From the NCBI RefSeq assembly GCF_022865105.1, contig NZ_JAKNYM010000002.1, positions 1,087,501 to 1,151,500 of the forward strand: a DNA stretch of 64,000 nt. The letters run 5' to 3'. Source of the stretch: Sphingomicrobium astaxanthinifaciens. GTDB lineage: Bacteria; Pseudomonadota; Alphaproteobacteria; Sphingomonadales; Sphingomonadaceae. Below, one piece after another: positions 26,640 to 34,374 of the stretch. The stretch's first letter is position 1, and each line of letters opens with the position of its first letter. A program made the translations under genes and the position numbers. The notes below the pieces were generated by a model. It was not told where the DNA came from. It worked only from the letters and a program-made list of their open reading frames with translations, and did not search any database.

Positions 26640-27230
26640 TCAGGCGAAATTGAAGCTGATCGAGAGGCGCTCGGTCTCGCCATGGTTGGGGAGCACCTCG
26701 TGGCGCAGGAAGCTTTCCCAGAGCAGCAGCGTTCCGGCCCGCGGGCGCAGCGTGACGAACGGCTGGAGATGCTCGGGCGCATCCTCCTCGCGCAAGGGCG
26801 CGGCCATCATCATCGGCAGCCGCGGGTCCTCGAAGCGGATCGCGCCCGCGCCCTCGGGGATGTCGACGTAGAGCGTGCCCGACAGGACGCTGTGCGGGTG
26901 GATGTGCGCGCTGTGGTGCGCGCCGGGGTCCATGAGGTTGACCCAGAGATGATCGAGCGTGGGTCGATGGTCCCAGCCGAGTTCCTTCGCGAAGGCTCGC
27001 GCATGCTTCTCGAGCAAGGGCACGAGGTCGCCGATCGCGGGGTCGCGGGTGGGCAGGTCATCGAGGCTGGCGTAGCTGGTATAGCCCCAATAGTCCTTTT
27101 CCTCGGCCCAGCGCTGTCCTGCCTCGTCATCCTCGGCGAGGCTGCGCACGGTGCGGGCGAGCGCGGCGAGGTCGACCTTCAGCGGGGCCTCGTAGAGCGG
27201 GGAGGCGAAGAGGAGGCGGGTGCGGCTCAT
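26640..27230 (-). CDS. 2-oxoglutarate-Fe(II) oxygenase family protein (TIGR02466-like)
   Basis: A 196-residue putative dioxygenase. The Fe/2OG core is suggested by LDHLWVNLMDPGAHHSAHIHPHSVLSGTLY-type sequence, where an H-x-H (HIHPH) replaces the usual H-x-D start, followed by GAIRFEDPR and a distal RHEV and NHGETERLSISF region with the 2OG-binding Arg. This matches the TIGR02466 group, whose substrate is unknown. The ATG at 27230 overlaps the pth stop (ATGA), so the two are translationally coupled. Confidence 0.85.
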   Translation of the reverse strand: MSRTRLLFASPLYEAPLKVDLAALARTVRSLAEDDEAGQRWAEEKDYWGYTSYASLDDLPTRDPAIGDLVPLLEKHARAFAKELGWDHRPTLDHLWVNLMDPGAHHSAHIHPHSVLSGTLYVDIPEGAGAIRFEDPRLPMMMAAPLREEDAPEHLQPFVTLRPRAGTLLLWESFLRHEVLPNHGETERLSISFNFA

Positions 27231-27796
27231 TCGCCCTGCCGCAGCGCGATGTCGTTCATGAAGCGGGCAAGATCGCGCTCGGCGAGCCATTCGGCCTCGC
27301 TCGCGATCGCGCCGAGCATGTGGACGAGATCGTCGATCTCGGCCTTGGCATAATTGCCGAGCACGTGGCCGGTGACGCGCTCTTTCGCGCCGGGATGGCC
27401 GATGCCGATGCGCACGCGGGTGAAGTCGGGGCCGAGGTGCCGGTTGATCGAGCGCAGCCCGTTGTGCCCGGCGAGCCCGCCGCCGACGCGCGCCTTGACC
27501 TTCATCGGCGCCAGGTCGAGCTCGTCGTGGAAGACGGTAAGGTCGTCCGCGCCCAGCTTGTAGAAGTCGAGCGCGGCGCGGACCGACCCGCCGCTCTCGT
27601 TCATGTAGGTGGCGGGCTTCAAGAGCAGGAGCTTGTGGCGGCCGATGCGTCCCTCGCGCACCTCGCCGCGAAACTGCTTTTTCGGCGGCGAGAAGCCGTA
27701 CATCTCGGCGATCGTGTCGACCGCCATGAAGCCGACATTGTGCCGGTGCATCCGATATTTCTCGCCCGGATTGCCGAGCCCCACCCACATCTGCAT
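27227..27796 (-). CDS. pth: Peptidyl-tRNA hydrolase
   Basis: Pth releases tRNA from dropped-off peptidyl-tRNA. From ATG 27796 (MQMWVGLGNPGEKY) the protein has 189 residues, with the family signature GLGNPG, the catalytic His in HRHNVGF, KPATYMNESG, FHDELDL and GGGLAGHNGLRSI. An earlier in-frame ATG (27832) adds 12 unconserved residues. It is usually adjacent to rplY, as here, where rplY lies upstream with one membrane-protein gene between. The 2OG oxygenase gene follows with an ATGA overlap. Confidence 0.95.
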   Translation of the reverse strand: MQMWVGLGNPGEKYRMHRHNVGFMAVDTIAEMYGFSPPKKQFRGEVREGRIGRHKLLLLKPATYMNESGGSVRAALDFYKLGADDLTVFHDELDLAPMKVKARVGGGLAGHNGLRSINRHLGPDFTRVRIGIGHPGAKERVTGHVLGNYAKAEIDDLVHMLGAIASEAEWLAERDLARFMNDIALRQGE

Positions 27797-27836
27797 GCGG
27801 GCGGGCTTAGCCCAATCGCGCGCGCCGACCAAGCGG

Positions 27837-28385
27837 TCAGCTCGAGAGGAACAGGGCGACGAGGAAGAGCATGAGGTTGGCGATCAGGAGATAGGTGCGG
27901 GCGCGGGCGATCCGGGCGGTCCGGATCGCCAGCACGAGCGGCGCGAGGAAGATGGCGAGCACCACCAGGCGGTACAGCCAGTCGGAGGCCAGGTCCTCGC
28001 CGAACACCACGACATCGGCGAAGAAGGTGATGAAGCCGACCAGCCCGACCGACTTTGCGCGATGCCGCATGAACCAGGCATCGAGATCGTCCTGCTCTTC
28101 GCTCGCGCCGGGGAAGGCGAAACTGGCGGCGAGGTAGAAGGCGACCGACAGGACAAGCGCGATCAGGATGTTGAGGAGCGAGACCTCGAAGCGGTGCTGG
28201 TTGTTGTACAGATTCCAGAAGATGACCACGAGGTTCTGGAGGAGGAGGAGCGCGACCAGCGGGGTCAGCCACCCGATCGCGCGCGCATGGCGCTTGAGCG
28301 CGTCGGCGAGCCCCTGCGCGATCTCGACCAGCGCGAGGCCGAGCGGGATGACGCACACCAGCGCCAGATATTCGAAATCGTTCAC
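27837..28385 (-). CDS. Multi-spanning membrane protein, unknown function
   Basis: From a GTG at 28385 (VNDFEYLALVCVIPLG) the product has 182 residues with about five hydrophobic segments (roughly 5-22, 36-58, 66-88, 108-128 and 158-180) and an acidic loop (SEEQDDLDAW). No family was recognised. GGGGGGTG precedes the GTG; the longer ATG start (28454) would lie within the rplY terminator and is rejected. Same strand as rplY and pth, between them. Confidence 0.6.
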   Translation of the reverse strand: MNDFEYLALVCVIPLGLALVEIAQGLADALKRHARAIGWLTPLVALLLLQNLVVIFWNLYNNQHRFEVSLLNILIALVLSVAFYLAASFAFPGASEEQDDLDAWFMRHRAKSVGLVGFITFFADVVVFGEDLASDWLYRLVVLAIFLAPLVLAIRTARIARARTYLLIANLMLFLVALFLSS

Positions 28386-28431
28386 GCCACCCCCCACAAC
28401 GCCCTGCGCCGGGAAGCATGGCCTGCCGCGC

Positions 28432-28474
28432 CCCAAAAGAAAAGCGCCGCCCACCCCGGCGGGGTGGACGGCGC
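28432..28474 (-). terminator. Rho-independent terminator of rplY
   Basis: On the minus strand a GC-rich stem (28444-28474, GCGCCGTCCACCCC with GGGTGGGCGGCGC) is followed by UUUUCUUUU. It lies 32 bases after the rplY stop codon. Confidence 0.9.
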
Positions 28475-28505
28475 CCTTGTCTTCGCGAGGAAGGAAAGCG
28501 CGGGC

Positions 28506-29195
28506 TTATTCGCCCTTGTCGGCGTCGCCCTCGGCGGCGCCGTCTTCGCCTTCGTCACCGGACTGCTCGGTCGCGGGGACCTCGTCGGCGGCGACTTCCT
28601 CTTCACCTTCCTTGTCGTCCTGGCTCTTCATGGCCGAGGGGGCGACGAGGGTGGCGATGGTGTAGTCGCGGTCGATCGCGTTGGTCGCGCCGTCGGGCAG
28701 CTCGACCGAGTTGATGTGGATCGAATCGCCGATGTCGAGACCGGCGAGGCTGATCACGATCTCGTCGGGGATCTTGGCCGCGTCGCAGAGCAGCTCGAGC
28801 TCGTGACGCACGACGTTGAGCACGCCGCCGCGCTTCATGCCCTTCGATTCCTCTTCGTCGACGAAGCGGACCGGGACCTGCACCTCGACCGAGGCGCCCT
28901 TGGCGAGGCGGAAGAAGTCGACGTGGATCGGACGGCTGGTGACCGGGTGGAACTGGACGTCCTTGGGCAGGGTACGGTGCTTGTCCTTGCCGACGGTCAG
29001 TTCGACCACCGAGTTCATGAAGTGCCCGGTTTCCATCATCTTGCGGAGGAGCTTCTCCTCGACATGGACACCCAGCGGTTCCTTCTTGCCACCATAGATC
29101 ACGGCGGGGACCCGGCCCTCGCGGCGCAGTGCACGGGCGGCTCCCTTGCCGGTCCCTTCGCGCAGCTCGGCGGGCAGCGTCAGCTGATCGCTCAT
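28506..29195 (-). CDS. rplY: 50S ribosomal protein L25/general stress protein Ctc
   Basis: A long-form (CTC) L25 that binds 5S rRNA. The 229 residues have the L25 N-terminal domain ([28 protein letters not shown], about 7-34), the TL5/Ctc beta domain ([34 protein letters not shown]) and a strongly acidic C-terminal tail (from about 200, [19 protein letters not shown]). The ATG is preceded by AAGGAAGA. pth lies downstream, the classic rplY-pth neighbourhood, separated here by a terminator and a membrane protein gene. Confidence 0.95.
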   Translation of the reverse strand: MSDQLTLPAELREGTGKGAARALRREGRVPAVIYGGKKEPLGVHVEEKLLRKMMETGHFMNSVVELTVGKDKHRTLPKDVQFHPVTSRPIHVDFFRLAKGASVEVQVPVRFVDEEESKGMKRGGVLNVVRHELELLCDAAKIPDEIVISLAGLDIGDSIHINSVELPDGATNAIDRDYTIATLVAPSAMKSQDDKEGEEEVAADEVPATEQSGDEGEDGAAEGDADKGE

Positions 29196-29345
29196 AGTCT
29201 TCTTCCTTATATATCTGTTGCGAGACGAGAAATTTCGTCGCGTTCGCCCACGCCTCCAGGGATGACCATGGGACGAACCGGCGCGCTATAGGGGGCAAGG
29301 CCCTCGGATGCAAGGGAAAGCCGGGCGCGGCGGGGCCCCTCCCGG

Positions 29346-30371
29346 TCAGTCGATCGGGCGCAGCGGCAACCCGCGGGCGCGCACCTCGTCGATCACCGAG
29401 CGCGCGCCCGCCAGGTGCCCCGCGCCGACCGCGACGAACAGCGTGCCGGGGGCCGCGAGCCGGGTCTCGATCCAGTCGACCCAGCGCCGGTTGCGGGCAT
29501 AGAGGAGATGCTCGAGATATTCCTCGGTGAGGCGCGCATCGCGCGCGGCATCGCGGCGGTCGAAGGCGCCCCCCGTGGCGGCGAGATGGGCGGCGATGTC
29601 GAGCGGGACGCCGGTGCGCCACTGCTCGAGCATCGCGTCCCAGCCCGCGCCCGCGAAGGCCCCGGCGGCGTGCCCCTCGCGCCGCGCCGCGAACCAGCTG
29701 TCGAGCCAGGCAGCTTGCAGTTCGAGCGAATAGGCGTCGGACATCTGGATCTGGAAGGCGAGCGTCTCGAGCGCCGAGTGCGGCTTGCCTGCCGCCTCGA
29801 ACTGCAGCGCGAGCTCGTGCTCCACCCCGCTGTCGGCGCCCGCCTCGGCGCCGACGAGCAGCCCGTCGAGGAGGAATTCGGCGAGCGCCCAGGTGTCGAT
29901 CTTGTCGTAGAAGCTCTCGGGCAGCGGCATCGGCTGTCGCGCCAGCAGCCGGTCGAGCGTGGCATGGTGCGCCGGGTCGAGCCGCGCGCGCAGCGGCGGG
30001 TTGGCGGGGTCGAAGGCGACCTCGGCGAGCAGCCCGACGATGGCCAGCGGGCCCGGGTCGGTGCGCACCTCGGTGACGAGTTCGTCGGCGGCCGCGATCG
30101 CGCGGGTGACGCGCGCGTCCTGCCAGCAGGTCGTGGACGCCAGCAGGTGGACCGTCCCGAACAGGTAGATGGTCGTGTCCGCGTCCTCGACCGCCCAGAG
30201 CGCGGGGCGGGGCGGGGGCTCGGTCCCGCTGAAGCAGGGGCCCGCGGGGTCGATCTTGCGCGCGATCAGCTCCACGCTCGGTTGCGCCGCGGCGGGCGCG
30301 GCCGCCAGCGCGGCGGCCAGCAGCGCGACGAGGGGGCGCCGCGCGCCGCGCACCCCCGCGCCCCCGCTCAC
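29346..30371 (-). CDS. TraB/GumN family protein 1 (secreted)
   Basis: A 341-residue TraB/GumN protein with an N-terminal Ala-rich signal peptide (LLAAALAAAPAAAQ). The family signature DTTIYLFGTVHLL lies near residue 67, with the closing FVAVGAGHLAGARSVIDEVRARG near 310-335 and a WVDWIETRL helix before it. These proteins resemble TraB/Tiki-type folds, some of which are metalloproteases; bacterial roles are mostly unknown. Its ATG overlaps the stop of the next upstream paralogue (ATGA). It is the last of three consecutive paralogues. Confidence 0.88.
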   Translation of the reverse strand: MSGGAGVRGARRPLVALLAAALAAAPAAAQPSVELIARKIDPAGPCFSGTEPPPRPALWAVEDADTTIYLFGTVHLLASTTCWQDARVTRAIAAADELVTEVRTDPGPLAIVGLLAEVAFDPANPPLRARLDPAHHATLDRLLARQPMPLPESFYDKIDTWALAEFLLDGLLVGAEAGADSGVEHELALQFEAAGKPHSALETLAFQIQMSDAYSLELQAAWLDSWFAARREGHAAGAFAGAGWDAMLEQWRTGVPLDIAAHLAATGGAFDRRDAARDARLTEEYLEHLLYARNRRWVDWIETRLAAPGTLFVAVGAGHLAGARSVIDEVRARGLPLRPID

Positions 30372-31324
30372 TCGTCGAGCCGGGTCACCGGATGCCCGGC
30401 CGCCTCGAGCATCAGCAGCAGGCTGTCGCCCCCCGCCAGATGCCCCGCGCCGACCGCGACGAAGACGGTCCCGGGGGTGTCGAGCCGCGCCGCGATCCAG
30501 TCGGCCCAGTCGCGGTTGCGCCGGGTCAGGATGGCGCTGCGGATTTCGGTGCCCATCGGCATGCCTTCGTTGAAGGTCGCGGCGATGGCGTCGGTGTCGC
30601 CGCGGGTCCAGGCCGCGAGCATCGCGCCGAAGGCGGCCTTGGTCTGTTCGTCCGAGACGATCACCGATTCGAGGAAGTCGCGCTGCGCCTCGAGCGAGAG
30701 CGTGTCGAAATAGGTGAGCTGCTGCTCGTTGGTCTCGAGCTGCTCGATCGCCTTGCCCTGGAGCGCGAAGGCCGCGCGCAGGTCGGTCTCGACCCCGGCC
30801 TCAGCGGTCAGCCCCAGCTGGGTCGCGGTCAGCCCGAACAGCGTGAGCCCCGCGGCCCAGCTTTCCATCAGGTCGAAGGCGCTCTCGGGCAGCCCGCTGC
30901 GGGCGATCTTCTGGCGCAGCAGCGGGCGCTTGGCGGGGGCGACCCGCTGGACGATCGGGGGCAGGTCCTGCGCCATCCCCATCCGCGCCATCAGGAGCCC
31001 GAGCGCCTCGGGCTCGTCGCGATCGATGATCGTTTCGACGACCAGCGTGTCGCTCGCCGCGATCGCGCTGTCGATCGTCGGGGTGCGCCACTCATAGTCT
31101 TCGGGGAGGAGGTGGAAGGTGCCGAACAGGTAGATGGTGGTATCGTCGTCGCGCGTGACCCACAGCGCGGGGTCGATCGCGTCGGTGGTGTCGGCGGCGC
31201 TGCGCGCCTCGCCGACCGGGATCGCGGCGGCGCGGTCATAATCGTCGAGCCCGCGATCGACCGCCGCGCACCCCGCGAGCGCAACCGCCAGCAGCGCGGG
31301 TCCAAGGGTCTTGCCGATCGTCAT
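30368..31324 (-). CDS. TraB/GumN family protein 2 (lipoprotein)
   Basis: A 318-residue paralogue with a lipoprotein signal (LLAVALAGCAAV, lipobox LAGC). Signature parts are DTTIYLFGTFHLL near residue 65 and FVAVGAGHLAGGDSLLLML near the C-terminus, with ADWIAARLDTPGT before it. The start ATG at 31324 follows GGAGGAGAG; a longer start (31366) would put 14 residues before the lipobox helix. It overlaps gene 1 by 4 bases, so genes 1 and 2 form one coupled unit. Confidence 0.9.
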   Translation of the reverse strand: MTIGKTLGPALLAVALAGCAAVDRGLDDYDRAAAIPVGEARSAADTTDAIDPALWVTRDDDTTIYLFGTFHLLPEDYEWRTPTIDSAIAASDTLVVETIIDRDEPEALGLLMARMGMAQDLPPIVQRVAPAKRPLLRQKIARSGLPESAFDLMESWAAGLTLFGLTATQLGLTAEAGVETDLRAAFALQGKAIEQLETNEQQLTYFDTLSLEAQRDFLESVIVSDEQTKAAFGAMLAAWTRGDTDAIAATFNEGMPMGTEIRSAILTRRNRDWADWIAARLDTPGTVFVAVGAGHLAGGDSLLLMLEAAGHPVTRLDE

Positions 31325-31365
31325 CGTCGCTCTCCTCCTGATGTCCCCGACGCGGCGGGGCCCCA

Positions 31366-31400
31366 ACGAAACAAGGGCGCCTTCCCCACGGAAAGCGCCC
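31366..31400 (-). terminator. Terminator after TraB/GumN gene 3
   Basis: GGGCGCCTTCC (31375-31385) and GGAAAGCGCCC (31390-31400) form an 11-bp stem with one weak pair and a CCAC loop; on the minus strand it is followed by UUGUUUCGUU. It separates paralogue 3 from paralogues 2 and 1. Confidence 0.75.
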
Positions 31401-31428
31401 CTGCTCGCCGGTCGTGCCGGTCAGGATG

Positions 31429-32376
31429 CTAGTTCACGCGACGCGACGCAATGCCTTTGTCGGTGAGGAAGCGCTGGACGCTGTCGGCGCCCATGAGGTG
31501 GCCCGCGCCGACCGCGACGAACACGGTGCCGGGGGCGTCCATGCGCGCGTCGATCCACTCCGCCCAGTCGGCATTGCGCTCGGTCAGGAGCGCCTCGTAG
31601 AAGGCGGCGCTGCTGTCGTTCATCTCGGCGAACAGCTCGGCGAAGACCGCCTCGTCGCCGCTCTTCCACGCGGCCAGCATGGTCTCGAGCGTGTCGTCCA
31701 TCTCGTCGAGCTCAAGCAGCATTTCCTCGAGCAGCCTGATCTGCTCGGCCTCGTCGATCTTGACGGTGAACAGCGCCAGCTGCTCCTCCATCGTCTCGAG
31801 CTCGGTGATCGGCTTGCCGTCGGCATTGGCGGCGGTGATGATCGCCTTGTCGACCCCGAGGCCTTCCTCGAACCCCATCTTGGGCATCAGCCCGGCGGTC
31901 AGCGCGGCGCTGGCAAAGCCCGGCTTGAACATGTCGAAGGCCTGCGCTGGCGCGCCCATCTCGGCGAGCGTGGCGTGCAGCTCGGTGCGCGCTTGCGCCG
32001 ACAGCTTGGCGGACAGCGGGGTGCCCGACCGGTCGACCGCATATTGCATGATGATCGGCTGCATCTCGGCGGGATCGGTCGGCGGGACCAGTTCGACCAC
32101 CACCTCGTCGGCGGCATCGTAGGAGGTGCGGACCTCGTCGTTGAACCAGTCGACCCCCGGCTTCATCGCGTGGAAGGTGCCGAACAGGTAGATGGTGGTG
32201 TCCTCGTCCTCGACCACCCACAGCGCGGGATCGGCATCGACCGCGACGAGCGCGTCGGCGGCGGCGGCATCGGCGTTGGCAGCGGCGACGGCATGGTCGT
32301 CGGCCAGCGCGGGCGCCGCGGCGAGCGACAGGGCGGCCAGCGCGGTGCCGGCAAGGGTCTGGATACGCATCTTCAT
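31429..32376 (-). CDS. TraB/GumN family protein 3 (secreted)
   Basis: A 315-residue paralogue with a Sec signal peptide (TLAGTALAALSLAAAPALA). It carries DTTIYLFGTFHAM near residue 68 and FVAVGAGHLMGADSVQRFL near the C-terminus. The central region is unusually acidic (IDEAEQIRLLEEMLLELDEMDD). The ATG 32376 is preceded by AAAGGA at suitable distance; an in-frame ATG at 32415 lacks a ribosome site. It is the most upstream of three same-strand paralogues and has its own terminator. Confidence 0.88.
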   Translation of the reverse strand: MKMRIQTLAGTALAALSLAAAPALADDHAVAAANADAAAADALVAVDADPALWVVEDEDTTIYLFGTFHAMKPGVDWFNDEVRTSYDAADEVVVELVPPTDPAEMQPIIMQYAVDRSGTPLSAKLSAQARTELHATLAEMGAPAQAFDMFKPGFASAALTAGLMPKMGFEEGLGVDKAIITAANADGKPITELETMEEQLALFTVKIDEAEQIRLLEEMLLELDEMDDTLETMLAAWKSGDEAVFAELFAEMNDSSAAFYEALLTERNADWAEWIDARMDAPGTVFVAVGAGHLMGADSVQRFLTDKGIASRRVN

Positions 32377-32552
32377 CTCTATTCCTTTCGGGTTTAAAAC
32401 TTCTCGACAATTCATTTTCGGATCAATGGGAAGCGGTTAGCGCGCGGGGTGGCAAGGGGCGGCGCGACCGTTCGCCCCGCTTTTCGACCAACGGCGCGCG
32501 ATCTTGCGCCCCTTGTGGCCGCCGCGCCACGGTGCGCCCCGCGCGCCGCGCG

Positions 32553-32990
32553 TCAGCGGAAACGGTGGAAGACATAGCCCGCGACCAGCGGCGCGAAAAA
32601 GCCGAGCCAGAGCACCTCGTGCCCGGGCTCGGGGACAAGGCCGCCCTTCCACAGCGCGTACCAGGCGGGGTAGCCGCACAGCAGGACGAACCCGCCGACC
32701 TGCATGCCGAACGCCTGGTGCGCCATCTCGAGCTCGTCCGCGGTACGGGTCGCGGTGAGCATCAGCAGCGGCATCACGACGAGCACGCCCGCCGCCACCG
32801 CGATGGCGAAGCCGGTGGGCCACTCGCGGCCCTCGGCGAACGCGTCCTCGCCGCCTACCGACAGGAGGCCGAAACCGATGCCCATTCCCATGCCGAGGAG
32901 CAGCGCGAGAGCGATGACGATCTTCTGCAGCCGGACGCGGCGCGCCTCGCGCCGTTCGCCGGGCGAAGCGGTAGGGGGCGTTGCATCCAT
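32553..32990 (-). CDS. Four-helix membrane protein of the XRE-regulator module
   Basis: A 145-residue protein with a charged N-terminus (GERREARRVRLQK) and four hydrophobic helices (about 24-44, 61-83, 98-116, 124-140). No family was recognised; small DUF2178-like or other membrane proteins often sit next to XRE-type regulators of this size. Start ATG 32990 follows AAAGGAT at 8 bases. It lies 42 bases downstream of the XRE gene on the same strand and is probably its regulated partner. Confidence 0.65.
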   Translation of the reverse strand: MDATPPTASPGERREARRVRLQKIVIALALLLGMGMGIGFGLLSVGGEDAFAEGREWPTGFAIAVAAGVLVVMPLLMLTATRTADELEMAHQAFGMQVGGFVLLCGYPAWYALWKGGLVPEPGHEVLWLGFFAPLVAGYVFHRFR

Positions 32991-33032
32991 CAGTCGGATC
33001 CTTTGCAAGCGCGGCGGGCCGCGGGAAGGGGG

Positions 33033-33227
33033 TCAGCCCTGGTCATCGAAAATCTCCTCGATCGGCTTGCCGAACAGCCGCGCGATCCTGAAGGCGAGGG
33101 GGAGCGAGGGGTCGTGCTTGCCGGTCTCGATGGCGTTGACTGCCTGGCGCGAGACCTCGAGCCGCCCGGCCAGTTCGGCCTGGCTCCAGCCGTGCACGGC
33201 GCGCAGCACCCTGAGCTGGTTCTTCAC
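33033..33227 (-). CDS. XRE-family helix-turn-helix regulator
   Basis: A 64-residue protein consisting of a single HTH_3/XRE domain: KNQLRVLRAVHGWSQAELA then GRLEVSRQAVNAIETGKHDPSLPLAF, ending PIEEIFDDQG. This is a COG1476-type small repressor. The GTG start at 33227 is chosen because family members begin at KNxLRVLR. There is no strong Shine-Dalgarno, and the 38-codon ORF upstream ends 8 bases before it, suggesting coupling. The TGACA/TGTCA array at 33381-33434 is a plausible binding region. Confidence 0.85.
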   Translation of the reverse strand: MKNQLRVLRAVHGWSQAELAGRLEVSRQAVNAIETGKHDPSLPLAFRIARLFGKPIEEIFDDQG

Positions 33228-33235
33228 CGCGTCGA

Positions 33236-33352
33236 TCAGGCGAGGCCGGCGAGCAGCTGCCCGAGCGCATAGCCCGCGCCGAACAGGACGAGCCCGGTAA
33301 ACAGCGCCAGCGCGATGCCGCTGCGCCAATCCAGCTTGAGTTCGATGGTCAT
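33236..33352 (-). CDS. 38-residue single-span membrane peptide
   Basis: The ATG at 33352 follows CGGGGA with 8-base spacing and opens a 38-codon ORF beginning [12 protein letters not shown], followed by a hydrophobic helix ([18 protein letters not shown]) and ending LLAGLA. It ends 8 bases before the XRE GTG start. An in-frame ATG at 33373 would add seven residues but has no ribosome site. No homologue was recognised. The membrane span, good ribosome site and operon position argue that it is a real small gene. Confidence 0.55.
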   Translation of the reverse strand: MTIELKLDWRSGIALALFTGLVLFGAGYALGQLLAGLA

Positions 33353-33380
33353 GTTGTCGGTCCCCGTTGTCATGTTGTGC

Positions 33381-33434
33381 TGACACTATGTCGCGATTCG
33401 CTGACACTTGTCAAGACAAGCTGACAAATTGTCG
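33381..33434. promoter_or_regulatory. Three phased GCTGACA repeats with dyads (candidate XRE operator)
   Basis: TGACA-cta-TGTCG (33381-33393), TGACA-ct-TGTCA (33402-33413) and TGACA-aat-TGTCG (33422-33434) start 21 and 20 bases apart, close to two helical turns. A perfect dyad CTTGTC-AA-GACAAG (33407-33420) overlaps them. The array lies between the divergent XRE module and glyQ. Binding by the XRE protein is inferred from position only. Confidence 0.5.
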
Positions 33435-33510
33435 CGTTAACCGAACTTTTTGGCAGGAAAGCGCGACTTGCTTGACCTCGGCCACGCCACCCGCCAAAGC
33501 CACGATCATC

Positions 33511-34374
33511 ATGCTGAGCTTCCAAGACCTTATCCTGCGCCTGCACGCCTATTGGGGCGCGCAGGGCTGCGCGATCCTCCAGCCCTATGACATGGAGATG
33601 GGGGCGGGGACCTTCCATCCGGCGACCACGCTGCGCGCGCTGGGACCCAGGCTCTGGAAGGCGGCCTATGTGCAGCCGTGCCGCCGCCCGACCGACGGGC
33701 GCTATGGCGAGAACCCCAACCGGCTGGGGCATTATTACCAGTACCAGGTCATGCTGAAGCCCAGCCCCGAGAACCTCCAGGAGCTCTATCTCGGCAGCCT
33801 CTCCGAAATCGGGATCGATCCCTTGAAGCACGACATCCGCTTCGTCGAGGACGACTGGGAAAGCCCGACGCTGGGCGCCTGGGGGCTGGGCTGGGAAGTG
33901 TGGTGCGACGGCATGGAGGTGACGCAGTTCACCTATTTCCAGCAGGTTGGCGGCTTCGACTGCAAGCCGGTGGCGGGCGAGCTGACCTACGGGCTCGAGC
34001 GGCTGGCGATGTATATCCAGGGCGTCGACAATGTCTTCGACCTCGCCTTCAACAACGACGGCACCACCTATCGCGACGTCTTCCTCGAGAATGAAAAGCA
34101 GATGAGCAAATATCATTTCGAGGTGGCCGACACCGAGATGCTGTTCGATGCCTTCAAGAAGGCGGCGGGGGAAGCCGAGAACTGCCTGCGCAACGCGGTG
34201 CCGCTGGCCGCCTACGAGCAGGCGATCAAGGCGAGCCATATCTTCAACACGCTGCAGGCGCGCGGGGTCATCTCGGTCGCCGAGCGGCAGGCCTATATCG
34301 GCCGCGTGCGCGACCTCGCGAAGGGGGCTTGCGCCGCCTGGCTCGAGCATGAGCTGGAGGAGGCGGGCCGATGA
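33511..34374 (+). CDS. glyQ: Glycyl-tRNA synthetase alpha subunit
   Basis: Catalytic subunit of the tetrameric bacterial glycyl-tRNA synthetase. The 287 residues begin [15 protein letters not shown] and carry [39 protein letters not shown] and [22 protein letters not shown], highly conserved class-II core segments. The earlier in-frame ATG at 33367 would overlap the operator array and is rejected. It overlaps glyS by 4 bases (ATGA). Confidence 0.97.
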   Translation: MLSFQDLILRLHAYWGAQGCAILQPYDMEMGAGTFHPATTLRALGPRLWKAAYVQPCRRPTDGRYGENPNRLGHYYQYQVMLKPSPENLQELYLGSLSEIGIDPLKHDIRFVEDDWESPTLGAWGLGWEVWCDGMEVTQFTYFQQVGGFDCKPVAGELTYGLERLAMYIQGVDNVFDLAFNNDGTTYRDVFLENEKQMSKYHFEVADTEMLFDAFKKAAGEAENCLRNAVPLAAYEQAIKASHIFNTLQARGVISVAERQAYIGRVRDLAKGACAAWLEHELEEAGR

